In this document: positions 7,658 through 15,259 of the stretch, piece by piece
Numbering within the stretch: position 1 is the first letter of the stretch
Layout: every line of letters starts with the position of its first letter
Assembly (NCBI GenBank): GCA_963665075.1
Contig: OY762063.1
Coordinates: 1,364,001-1,428,000 of the forward strand
DNA: 64,000 nt
Reading direction: 5' to 3'
From: JAPULR01 sp963665075
GTDB lineage: Bacteria; Chloroflexota; Dehalococcoidia; Lucifugimonadales; GCA-2712585
Position numbers and translations under genes: made by a program
The notes under the pieces: generated by a model
What the model was told of the DNA's origin: nothing
Database searches by the model: none
The model's input: only the letters and a program-made list of their open reading frames with translations

Positions 7658-9373
7658 TTGGTTGGAAAAAATCTCATAGTACGATTCGCCGGCGAAGGAG
7701 GCCAGGGCGTTGTTACCTCCGCCGAAGCCCTGGCCCAGGCCGCCACCCAGGCCGGCTACTACGTCCAAACCTTCGCCACCTTCCCCTCCCAGATCCTCGG
7801 CGGCCCCACCTGGACCCAGACGCGCGTGTCCACCACCCGCGTCCTCAGCGCCGGCGACGAACTGGACGTCCTCGTCGCCTTCAACCAGGAGGCCTACGAC
7901 GGTCACGTGGAAGAAGTCCGGGAAGGCGGCGTGGTCATCTACGATTCCGACCAGTTTCAGCTGGAAGACGCGGAGCACAGCTTCGGCATGCCCTTCCAGA
8001 AGCTCGCCCGCTCCACCGGCAACACCCGCGCCGCCAACATGGTCATCATGGGCGCCATCGCCCGCCTGGTCAACATGCCCCACGAGTACCTGGAGGAATT
8101 CGTCGTCCAGCGATTCACCCGGGGCCGCGACAACGATAAGCAGATAATCGAATCCAACATCAAAGCCCTCGCCCTCGGCCGCGACCAGTCAGCCGAAAGC
8201 GGCTTCCACCTCGGCGACATCGACCGCGCCGACAAGCCCACCGGCAAGCAGCTGCTCATCAAGGGCAACGACGCCGTGTCCCTCGGCTCAGTGGCCGCCG
8301 GCGTCAACTTCTACGTCGGCTACCCCATCTCTCCCGCCACGCCCATCCTCCTCTGGATGGAGCGCAATCTCATCGGGCCGGACAAGTTCGCATACCAGGT
8401 GAGTTCCGAGATTGAATCCATCGCCGCCATCCTCGGCGCGGGCTTCGCCGGCAAGAAGGCCATGACCGCCACCGCCGGCCCCGGCTTCAGCCTTATGAAC
8501 GAAGGCCTGGGACTGGGCTGGATGGCCGAAATTCCCATCGTCGTCGTAAACGTCCAGCGCGGCGGCCCCGCCACCGGCCTGCCCACCAAGACGGAGCAGT
8601 CCGACCTGCTCGCCTGCATCGGCCCCGCCCACGGCGACGTGAACCTTCCAGTCATCGCCCCCGGCACCGTCGAGGAGTGCTTCTACGCCGCCGTCGAAGC
8701 CTTCAACTGGGCCGAGCGATACCAGGGGCCGGTAATCCTGATGAGCGAAATGTCCCTCGCCGAGCGAACGTCCAACATCCCCAAGCCCGACCTTAACAAT
8801 CTGAACGTAGAGAATCGCCTGATCTACTCCGGTCGCAACGGCTACCTGCGATACGAAGGCGACACGGTTTCCCCCATGCCCATACCCGGTCAGCCCGGCT
8901 CCTACGTGGCCAACGGCAGCGAGCACGACCCCTTGGGGGATACCACCCATCTGCCCATCCGACACATCCAGATGACGGAGCGCCGCTTCAACAAGCTGAA
9001 GCTCCTCGCCAACGGCGGCTACGAACGCCGAAACGCAGACGAACCCGTCGCCCTCATGCCCTGGGGCGGCTCCAAAGGCCCTGCCCTCGAAGCCTACGCG
9101 GAGCTTATGGAACAGGGCGTCAACCTCGCCTGGTACTACACCATGTTCCTCAACCCCCTCCCCGAAGACCTGCTGGAGGAGCTTCGAAGCAAGGAACTGG
9201 TGCTGGTGCCGGAACTCAACTACCAGGGCCAATGGGCCTCCGTCCTCCGCTCCCAGGGAGTCAACGCCGAGGCCATCACCCAGTACACCGGCCTCCCCTT
9301 CAAGGTCAGAGACCTGGTGAAGCGGGTCGGCGGCAAAGTCAAATCCATCCAAAAGGGAATGGTTACAGTATGA
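7658..9373 (+). CDS. korA: 2-oxoacid:ferredoxin oxidoreductase, fused gamma-alpha subunit (KorA type)
   Basis: Oxidative decarboxylation of a 2-oxoacid (2-oxoglutarate in the best-known members) to the acyl-CoA with reduction of ferredoxin; run backwards it serves the reductive TCA cycle. The 571-aa chain has an N-terminal gamma domain (FAGEGGQGVVTSAEALA, GGPTWTQTRVS) and an alpha domain from about residue 205 (GYPISPATPI, ATAGPGFSLMNEGLG, VVNVQRGGPATGLPTK). The start is TTG, spaced properly after GGAGA. It overlaps korB by four bases (ATGA). Exact substrate is not fixed by sequence. Confidence 0.93.
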   Translation: MVGKNLIVRFAGEGGQGVVTSAEALAQAATQAGYYVQTFATFPSQILGGPTWTQTRVSTTRVLSAGDELDVLVAFNQEAYDGHVEEVREGGVVIYDSDQFQLEDAEHSFGMPFQKLARSTGNTRAANMVIMGAIARLVNMPHEYLEEFVVQRFTRGRDNDKQIIESNIKALALGRDQSAESGFHLGDIDRADKPTGKQLLIKGNDAVSLGSVAAGVNFYVGYPISPATPILLWMERNLIGPDKFAYQVSSEIESIAAILGAGFAGKKAMTATAGPGFSLMNEGLGLGWMAEIPIVVVNVQRGGPATGLPTKTEQSDLLACIGPAHGDVNLPVIAPGTVEECFYAAVEAFNWAERYQGPVILMSEMSLAERTSNIPKPDLNNLNVENRLIYSGRNGYLRYEGDTVSPMPIPGQPGSYVANGSEHDPLGDTTHLPIRHIQMTERRFNKLKLLANGGYERRNADEPVALMPWGGSKGPALEAYAELMEQGVNLAWYYTMFLNPLPEDLLEELRSKELVLVPELNYQGQWASVLRSQGVNAEAITQYTGLPFKVRDLVKRVGGKVKSIQKGMVTV

Positions 9374-10239
9374 GCGCCAAGAACCCCGAATACGACTTCA
9401 AGTGGTGCCCCGGCTGCGGCGACTTCGCCGTGCGACGCGCCCTCGAAAAGGCCATGTCTGACCGCATGACCAACTATGAGATACCCATCGAAAACAACGT
9501 GGTCGTCGCGGGCATCGGCTGCTCCGGCAACCTCGTTCATCTCCTCGAAGGCGACCAGCCCTACGGCTTCCACGGCATCCACGGCAGGAGCCTCCCCATC
9601 GCGATGGGCGTGAAGATGGGACGCCCCGACCTGAACGTGGTCATCGTCGCCGGCGACGGGGACTTCCTCAGCATCGGCATGGAGCACATCGCACCCCAGG
9701 CCGCGCGAAACCTGGATGTTTGCGCCGTCATCATGGACAACGCCGTCTACGGCCTCACCAAGGGCCAGAGTTCCCCCACCACGGAACTCGGCGAGACCAC
9801 CAGCTCCACCCCCTACGGCAAGATGGAAGCGTCCGTGAACCCCCTCGCCCTCTACCTCACCCTTGGCGTTTCCTTCATCGCCTCCGGCTTCTCCGGCAAG
9901 CCCAGAGAGCTTGCCGACCTGATTACCCAGGGCATGGAACATCCCGGATTCGCCGTGGTTCACGTCCAGTCCCCCTGCACCACCTACAACAACACCTACC
10001 AGATACTCAAAGGGAATCCACGGAAGGGCATCGCGCCGATTCTGTGGGACTTGCCCGACGACCATGACGCCGCCGACTACGACGCGGCTCACTCCGCCAT
10101 CCGCTCCGGCGGCCTGCCCGTGGGGGTTATCTACCAGGACACCGACCGCCCCACCCTGACCAAGACGGTGGAAGACACCCTGGCGAAGGTCAAGCCCATG
10201 ACCATGCAGCAAATGCTCGACTTCTACGAAATCAAGTAG
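9370..10239 (+). CDS. korB: 2-oxoacid:ferredoxin oxidoreductase beta subunit
   Basis: The thiamine-diphosphate-binding partner of the preceding subunit. The 289-aa protein begins with the WCPGCGDF motif that supplies cysteines near the cofactor, followed by GIGCSGN, the TPP-binding stretch VVIVAGDGDFLSIGMEH (GDG-D) and MDNAVYGLTKGQSSPTT. The third FeS-cluster cysteine is probably in SPCTTY. The ATG overlaps the korA stop, so the two subunits are made from one message. A GC-rich hairpin follows the gene. Confidence 0.94.
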   Translation: MSAKNPEYDFKWCPGCGDFAVRRALEKAMSDRMTNYEIPIENNVVVAGIGCSGNLVHLLEGDQPYGFHGIHGRSLPIAMGVKMGRPDLNVVIVAGDGDFLSIGMEHIAPQAARNLDVCAVIMDNAVYGLTKGQSSPTTELGETTSSTPYGKMEASVNPLALYLTLGVSFIASGFSGKPRELADLITQGMEHPGFAVVHVQSPCTTYNNTYQILKGNPRKGIAPILWDLPDDHDAADYDAAHSAIRSGGLPVGVIYQDTDRPTLTKTVEDTLAKVKPMTMQQMLDFYEIK

Positions 10240-10278
10240 TCAATCAGCCAAACGGCTAGACCCCATATATAACAGAAC

Positions 10279-10300
10279 GGGCGCCTCACGTAGGCGCCCT
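10279..10300 (+). terminator. Hairpin terminator after korB
   Basis: An 8-bp perfect stem GGGCGCCT/AGGCGCCC with a 5-base loop, 40 bases beyond the korB stop. The following T-run is very short (TT), so it is a likely but not textbook intrinsic terminator. Confidence 0.55.
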
Positions 10301-10687
10301 TCCCCCATTCCCCCTATGCCTCCCGTCATTCCCGCGTAGGCGGGAATCCACCTTCTCCCCTCCCTTCTTACCCCTTCCCCCTCACACCTTCCCGTCATTC
10401 CCGCGTAGGCGGGAATCCATCTTCTTCCTTCCCCTCTTACCCCTTCCCCCTCACACCTTCCCGTCATTCCGGCGAAAGCCGGAATCCAGTCCCCTCTTCC
10501 CCCTTCCCCATCAACCTCCCATCATCCCCGCCATCACCACTCGTCATTCCCGCATCCAACTCCGTCATTCCCGCGTAGGCGGGAATCCATCTTCCCTCTC
10601 CTCTCCCCATGCCCCTTCCCCCTTGAGGATATCCCATCTTCCCCTCCTCTCCCTTGAGGGAGAGGATTAAGGTGAGGGTGAAGAACC
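10301..10687. repeat. Cluster of family-1 palindromes and family-3 text
   Basis: At least four family-1 copies lie near 10325, 10392, 10462 and 10562. Three are the CGCGTAGGCGGG variant and one is CCGGCGAAAGCCGG. They are separated by similar pyrimidine-rich spacers (CTTCCCCTCTTACCCCTTCC), and a family-3 copy (GAGGATTAAGGTGAGGGTGA) adjoins the ccmE stop. The first units repeat with a period near 70 bases. No gene is seen. Confidence 0.75.
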
Positions 10688-11158
10688 CTAAGCCGCCGCT
10701 TCCGCCTCCTCCAACGCCTGGTACTTCGACGGGCACAACACGCTCACCGTCTCCGCGTGAAACGTCTGCCCCTCCGAATAACTCCCCTGAAGGATGATCT
10801 CCGAGTGCTCGTTGAAGAACAGGTCCGGCACAACCCCGTCATAGGAGGCGGGCAGCACGTCCTCCCCTGCGTGAAGCGTAAACGTCGCCATCGTCCCCCC
10901 GTCCTCCCTGGAGAACGATTCCGGCACCAGCTTCCCCTTCACCCGCACCGTCTTCCCGTCAACCTCTTCGGAATTGGCCTCCAACTCGTCCACCGTGAAG
11001 TAATAGCTGGTGCTCCCCGGAAACGCGGCATAGACGAGATACGCCACCGCCAGCAGCAACACCACGCCAATCAGCGCCAGCCGACCCCGCCCGCCAAGAA
11101 TCCCCCGCCCTTCGTCCTGGACGCTGAATCTGTTATCGCTTCCCTGAGTCAAATGCAC
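10688..11158 (-). CDS. ccmE: Cytochrome c maturation haem chaperone CcmE, CxxxY type
   Basis: Carries haem in the periplasm or outer membrane face from CcmABCD to the cytochrome c ligation machinery. One membrane anchor (LALIGVVLLLAVAYLVYA) precedes the OB-fold domain (YYFTVDEL, VRVKGKL, FFNEHSEIILQGSY). The haem-binding segment reads VLCPSKY: cysteine in place of the usual His of HxxxY, as in the CxxxY CcmE of archaea and Desulfovibrio (System I*). The start is GTG at 11158, or possibly TTG at 11152, which sits at better spacing after AGAGGGG. A repeat array separates it from ccmD. Confidence 0.88.
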   Translation of the reverse strand: MHLTQGSDNRFSVQDEGRGILGGRGRLALIGVVLLLAVAYLVYAAFPGSTSYYFTVDELEANSEEVDGKTVRVKGKLVPESFSREDGGTMATFTLHAGEDVLPASYDGVVPDLFFNEHSEIILQGSYSEGQTFHAETVSVLCPSKYQALEEAEAAA

Positions 11159-11473
11159 CCCTCTCTACATGGATACCTTTGCATAATCAGGCCATCCTCG
11201 CCCAAATGGGCGCTCTATTTTCCGTCATTCCCGCCCCCTTATCGTCATTCCCGCCCCCTTATCGTCATTCCCGCCCCCTTATCGTCATTCCCGCCTCCTT
11301 ATCGTCATTCCCGCCTCCTTATCGTCATTCCCGTGAAAACGGGAATCCAGGCGGGGTGTCTATGGACTCCCGCCTGCGCGGGAGTGACGGTTAAGGGGTT
11401 CCACAAAGGTCTCCTCCTATGAAACTGCCGATACATAAATGGTAGCCTGCCGCTCCAAGGTTGACAAGCGTTG
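11159..11473. repeat. Half-palindrome tandem array between ccmD and ccmE
   Basis: From 11223 to 11322 the left half of the family-1 palindrome with its spacer (CGTCATTCCCGCCCCCTTAT) is repeated five times with a 20-base period. The array ends in one complete palindrome (11323-11349) followed by an inverted degenerate copy (about 11366-11391). A short motif ACCTTTGCATAA lies to the left (11174) and its inverse CAAAGGTCTCCT to the right (11405). Open frames here are repeat translations, not genes. Confidence 0.8.
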
Positions 11474-11659
11474 CTACATCTCCCCTCCACCGCCATCCCT
11501 ACCCCGCATCTCCTCCCGCAAGCCCTCCATCTCCTGCTCAAGCTCGTCCTGCCGCCGCGACGTAATGAACACGTACACGAAGAACACCGCCCACGTTATG
11601 GCAAACGCGGCAAACAGGTACGGAATGTTGTTAACCGGCGTCGTTATCAATGCAATCAT
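11474..11659 (-). CDS. ccmD: CcmD-like small haem exporter membrane protein
   Basis: A 61-aa protein with one hydrophobic span (IPYLFAAFAITWAVFFVYVFIT) followed by a charged, probably coiled-coil tail (SRRQDELEQEMEGLREEMRG). Size, topology and position directly after ccmC match CcmD, the small subunit that helps release holo-CcmE from the CcmABC complex. Similarity at residue level is weak in this family, so the call rests on topology and context. It is nine bases downstream of ccmC. Confidence 0.75.
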   Translation of the reverse strand: MIALITTPVNNIPYLFAAFAITWAVFFVYVFITSRRQDELEQEMEGLREEMRGRDGGGGEM

Positions 11660-11668
11660 CGTCTATTC

Positions 11669-12388
11669 CTATCCTTCCGACCGAATTTCGGCGTCTTCTT
11701 TCATCTCTCGCACTCCCCGTTCCACCCTTTTGAGGGACGTCCTCTGTCGCAGCAGAAACGCGAACAGCAGGGTGAACGCAATCACCGACACCATCAGCGC
11801 CAGCCGCATGTCGGGATGCAGGTCCGACTCCAGGGAAGGCCCTCCCAACACCAGCCGTTGATGCTGGGTGCGCCACCAGTCCACCGCGAAGTAGACAATC
11901 GGCACGTCGATGAACCCGACGATGCCCAGCACCGCCGAAAACTTCATCCCCTGGGAGCGGTTCGCGCTGTAGGCCCGCAGCATCAGATACCCCACGTATA
12001 TCAGCCACAGCACCAGCGTCGAGGTCAGCCGCGGGTCCCACGTCCACCAGATTCCCCACGTCGGCTTCGCCCAGATCGGCCCCGTAATCAGCACCAGCGT
12101 CGTGAAGATTATGCCCAACTCGGCGGCGGAGCTGGCCAGATCGTCCCACTTCTCCTGACGCTTCCACAAATACATGATGCTGCCTATGAAGACGATGAAG
12201 AAGGCCAGGAATGCCAGCCACGCCATCGGCACGTGAATGTACATGATGCGCTGCACGTGGCCCGACGTGGCCTCCGTGGGCGCGAACATGAAGGCAAAGT
12301 ACATATTCAATACCATCACGGCGGCGATGACCGCCAGCGCAACGTTGCGCTTCAGTCCGCCGCGAGTCCTGTTGGAAATTGTCGTCAT
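11669..12388 (-). CDS. ccmC: Haem exporter/handling protein CcmC
   Basis: A 239-aa integral membrane protein that loads haem onto CcmE. The tryptophan-rich WWD-family motif is present as WGIWWTWDPRLTSTL, with six membrane segments and conserved histidines in the periplasmic loops (RIMYIHVPMAW and the ESDLHPDMR region). It lies in the minus-strand order ccmA-ccmB-ccmC-ccmD with small gaps. The C-terminal tail is charged and cytoplasmic. Call is firm. Confidence 0.93.
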   Translation of the reverse strand: MTTISNRTRGGLKRNVALAVIAAVMVLNMYFAFMFAPTEATSGHVQRIMYIHVPMAWLAFLAFFIVFIGSIMYLWKRQEKWDDLASSAAELGIIFTTLVLITGPIWAKPTWGIWWTWDPRLTSTLVLWLIYVGYLMLRAYSANRSQGMKFSAVLGIVGFIDVPIVYFAVDWWRTQHQRLVLGGPSLESDLHPDMRLALMVSVIAFTLLFAFLLRQRTSLKRVERGVREMKEDAEIRSEG

Positions 12389-12428
12389 TCCGTCTGCCTC
12401 GCTCTCTGCTCGAAAAAGCCCATATAGC

Positions 12429-13115
12429 TTACTCCTCTACCACGACGCTGAAAAGCCACGGGCACACCACGATAAACACCGCGTCGAAGACGGCTATGAG
12501 TTGCAGCCACCGTAGGGGGGAAGTCAGCGAACCGCCGCCACCGATGGCCGCGCCCGACGTTTCCACCGCCCCGATTATCACCGGCGACACCAGCGGGAAG
12601 AACAGAATCGGCAGCATCATCTCCCGCGACCGCACATTGGCCGCCACCGCCGCGAACAGCGTCCCCACGGCGGCGAAACCCAGCGTCGCCAGGACTATCG
12701 CCCCTATCAGCGTCGCCGAAAATGCCGAGAAGTCGAAGAAGACGGCGAAGATGGGCAGAAGCGCCGCCTCGATGACCACCATGAAGACAAACATCGCCAG
12801 CATCTTCCCAAAATAGATCGAGTCCCGGCTCACCGGACACAGCAGCAGCGCGTCCAACGTCCCCTCTTCCTTCTCCGCCACGAACGCGCGGCTCATCGCC
12901 AGCACGCCCGCAAACGAGAATGCCACCCACAGCACTCCCGGCGCCAGCACGTCCACCGTTTCCGGCGTGATGTTCAGCGCGAAATTGAAAATCACCACCA
13001 GCATCACCCCGAACACCAACGCCGTCGCCACCACCTCCCGATTCCGCAACTCCAGCAATACGTCCTTCCACGCCACCAGCAGCGCGGGACGGACGAACTC
13101 CGCCACGGCCCTCAC
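12429..13115 (-). CDS. ccmB: Haem exporter permease CcmB
   Basis: The membrane subunit of the CcmAB ABC complex that drives release of holo-CcmE. Typical segments are AWKDVLLELRNREVVATALVFG at the N terminus, the EKEEGTLDALLLCPVSRDSIYFGK loop, and LPILFFPLVSPVIIGA. Start chosen at GTG 13115, which overlaps the ccmA stop (GTGA) and gives 228 aa, the usual length; the longer in-frame extension reads Arg/Gly-rich nonsense through ccmA. Confidence 0.92.
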   Translation of the reverse strand: MRAVAEFVRPALLVAWKDVLLELRNREVVATALVFGVMLVVIFNFALNITPETVDVLAPGVLWVAFSFAGVLAMSRAFVAEKEEGTLDALLLCPVSRDSIYFGKMLAMFVFMVVIEAALLPIFAVFFDFSAFSATLIGAIVLATLGFAAVGTLFAAVAANVRSREMMLPILFFPLVSPVIIGAVETSGAAIGGGGSLTSPLRWLQLIAVFDAVFIVVCPWLFSVVVEE

Positions 13116-13831
13116 TGCCCCAACTCCCCGTAAGCCCGCCGAAACTCCCCTTCGTCCAACTCGTCCCGATTCGCTTCGTAGACGATGCCGCCGCCACGAA
13201 GCACGGCGACCCGCTCCCCCCAACCCAGACCCCACTCCACGTTGTGTGTAGTGACGACCACGGTGCGCCGGCATCCCGATTCCGTCCTCCTCAACGACGC
13301 CATCCCTTCCAACGCCCCCTGGTCCAACCCCGATTCCGGCTCGTCCATCAACAAAATCGGCGGGTCGTGCAGCGCCGCCCGCGCCATCGCCAGCCGCTTC
13401 TGCATCCCGTGGGAAAGGGTCCTAACCCGCTGACCTCGCCGAGCTTCCAACCCCATCTGACCGAGAACTCTGTCTACCCGCCCGCCCACGTCATCCAGCC
13501 CATACATCCGCCCAAAGAAGGATAAATTTTCCTCGCAGGTCATATTCTGATAGAGCATCGGCCGGTGGGCCACCACGCCGATAATGCGCCGAATGGAAGC
13601 GGCGGAACGGCGCGTCTCCAACCCCGCGAGACGGACGCTTCCCCTGTCCGGCCTGTACCGCGTCGACAGCAACCGCAGCAGCGTCGTCTTTCCCGAACCG
13701 TTGGCGCCGAAAATCACCAACGAGTCCCCCCATCCGACCTCCAGGTCCAACCCCCGCAGCACCGCCGGCCCGCCAAACCCCTTGTAAACGCCCTCAACCC
13801 TTACGGCAAGCCCGCCCTCTTCACCACTCAT
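13112..13831 (-). CDS. ccmA: Haem exporter ATP-binding protein CcmA
   Basis: The ATPase of the CcmAB complex. The 239-aa protein has Walker A GANGSGKT, the Q-loop region, a signature LSHGMQKRLAMARA (H in place of the usual G, as in many CcmA proteins), Walker B ILLMDEPESGLD, and a switch His in VVTTHNVEWG. It is the first gene of the minus-strand ccmABCD run and overlaps ccmB by four bases. CcmF and CcmH are not in the window. Confidence 0.92.
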   Translation of the reverse strand: MSGEEGGLAVRVEGVYKGFGGPAVLRGLDLEVGWGDSLVIFGANGSGKTTLLRLLSTRYRPDRGSVRLAGLETRRSAASIRRIIGVVAHRPMLYQNMTCEENLSFFGRMYGLDDVGGRVDRVLGQMGLEARRGQRVRTLSHGMQKRLAMARAALHDPPILLMDEPESGLDQGALEGMASLRRTESGCRRTVVVTTHNVEWGLGWGERVAVLRGGGIVYEANRDELDEGEFRRAYGELGQ

Positions 13832-13876
13832 GGGAACACCCCGCCGACGCTCACAGCGATCAGATGAAACCGGCCC

Positions 13877-14536
13877 CTACACCCGCGCGTAGGGGAGGGG
13901 CAGGTTCGACGAACCGTACCGCTTCAGGTAGGCGTGGCGCAACTCCATGAACCGGCGCTGGTAGGAGAGGCTCATAATCGGGTCCGTGGTCATTATATCG
14001 GCGTCCTCCCGGTTGTCGGAATAGTAGGCCTTGCGCAGCCCCACCTTCTTGAACCCGTACTTCTTGTATAGCTCGATGGCGCTTTGGTTGGACACCCGCA
14101 CTTCCAGAGTCACCACCCGGCTCCTTTCGTGCATCGCCGTTTCGATGGCGCCGGTCAGCAGAAGCTCGCCCACGCCGCGGCCTCGGTAGGCTTTCCGAAC
14201 GGCGATGGAGGTCACGTGGGCCTCTTCGAACACCAGCCAGGTGGAGACGTAGCCAACGGGATAGTCTTCCATAGCCGTGTCCGACGAAGGACGACGCAGG
14301 AAGCTCTGAAAGTTTTGAATCAACCGCTGGGGCATCGGGTTGGGAGGAGAATCGGGGGCATCTTCAACATCGGAGTCGTCCGCGGAAGGCGCGGACGCCA
14401 CCAGCAGCTTGATCTTGGGGTTGTTGATCTCGCTCTTGAAGGCGCTGTTGGGCCAGAGGGAAGGGAAGGCCTCCCGCTCGATTTCGCTTACGGAAGGGAT
14501 GTCCGAATTATGCAGTTTTCGCAGAATGTAGGGCAT
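13877..14536 (-). CDS. rimI: RimI-like GNAT N-acetyltransferase
   Basis: Acetyltransferase of the ribosomal-protein S18 alanine acetyltransferase family. It begins LRKLHNSDIPSVSEIEREAFPSLWP, typical of RimI, and has the acetyl-CoA-binding motif VRKAYRGRGVGELLLTGAI followed by VTLEVRVSNQSAIELYKKYGFKKVGLRKAYY. A roughly 45-residue insert rich in Asp, Ser and Pro sits in the middle, and the C terminus is extended by about 35 residues. The start at 14536 is the ATG beginning MPYILRKL; the longer frame upstream is not conserved-looking. The target protein is inferred from the family. Confidence 0.85.
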   Translation of the reverse strand: MPYILRKLHNSDIPSVSEIEREAFPSLWPNSAFKSEINNPKIKLLVASAPSADDSDVEDAPDSPPNPMPQRLIQNFQSFLRRPSSDTAMEDYPVGYVSTWLVFEEAHVTSIAVRKAYRGRGVGELLLTGAIETAMHERSRVVTLEVRVSNQSAIELYKKYGFKKVGLRKAYYSDNREDADIMTTDPIMSLSYQRRFMELRHAYLKRYGSSNLPLPYARV

Positions 14537-14775
14537 GGCGTGTTGAATGGAAGCGTTGGTAAACGGAGAAAGGGGACGGAGCGGCGACAGAGGCGTCAGG
14601 CTCCTCGTGCGCCTATGGGTATATTCTATCACGGCCCAGGCAGGCGCAAAGAAGGCGTTTGGCGTTGGATGGTCGCGGTTTGGCAGGCGGTGTTGACGTA
14701 ACGTAGACCGGACTTGGGACGGGAGCCTTTGCGCGACCACAAGGGACGTCCCAGCGAGGGATTGGCGGGGAGAGG
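14537..14775. other. Intergenic region upstream of rimI, nothing firm
   Basis: About 240 bases without a convincing gene. On the minus strand a TAGAAT box near 14623-14628 could be the -10 of rimI. No family-1 palindrome is seen here, which is unusual for this window. Confidence 0.4.
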
Positions 14776-15111
14776 TTAGGAGATGGCGCTGACGATGGTG
14801 GCGGTGGCGATCATGCCGACGACGAGGGTGCCGACCATCCATCTGATGAGTTCGGATTTGAGGTTGGAGTTCTCAGCCTTGCGATTGGCGGCTTCTGTCC
14901 GCAGCTCGGCTTTGAGGTCGGCGATTTCGGCTTTGCGGTTGGCCGCTTCTGTCCGTAGTTCGCTTCTAACGTCCGCGATTTCGGTTCTTACGCCCGCGAT
15001 TTCGGTTCTCACGTCCGCGATTTCAGTTCTCACGTCCGCGATGTCGGCTTTGGTGGCAACGTGGTCGTAGGAGCCTTCCAGCCTGCTGAGTCGTTCTTCG
15101 GTTGTAATCAA
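14776..15111 (-). CDS. Coiled-coil protein with C-terminal membrane anchor (DUF1640-like)
   Basis: A 111-aa protein made of a heptad-repeat coiled coil and one C-terminal membrane span (WMVGTLVVGMIATATIVSAI). The heptad IADVRTE occurs four times in near-identical form (one copy IAGVRTE), followed by two copies of an ELRTEAANRKAE block, so the DNA shows direct repeats as well. The pattern resembles DUF1640/CCDC90-type proteins, which are often found beside restriction or toxin genes, but its function is unknown. It is divergent from the ABC exporter genes. Confidence 0.75.
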   Translation of the reverse strand: MITTEERLSRLEGSYDHVATKADIADVRTEIADVRTEIAGVRTEIADVRSELRTEAANRKAEIADLKAELRTEAANRKAENSNLKSELIRWMVGTLVVGMIATATIVSAIS

Positions 15112-15223
15112 TGAATTGTCCTTTTCTTTCTACTTGACGCAAGTCTACATGAGAAAAGGGGAGAGGGACAAGGGTGAGGAAGGAAGTGGATGGGAATTGG
15201 GCGGTAGAAGGGGCGGATTCCGG

Positions 15224-15252
15224 TTGGCATAACGCGCCAATAGTTTTATAAT
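15224..15252 (+). promoter_or_regulatory. Promoter giving a leaderless ABC exporter mRNA
   Basis: TTGGCA at 15224-15229, a 17-base spacer and a perfect TATAAT at 15247-15252. The ATG of the gene is at 15260, only seven bases beyond the -10, so transcription should begin at or next to the start codon, leaving no room for a ribosome binding site. Confidence 0.7.
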
Positions 15253-15259
15253 ATGTTAA

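Noticed and set aside
7428..7679. 83-codon frame across the korA promoter and leader
   Set aside because: Overlaps promoter and terminator-like hairpin, low-complexity composition and no ribosome binding site.
11179..11394. Open frame with repeated PPYRHSR-type peptide
   Set aside because: It is a translation of the half-palindrome array; all such SFPRRRESI- or VIPAKAGIH-type frames in the window come from repeats.
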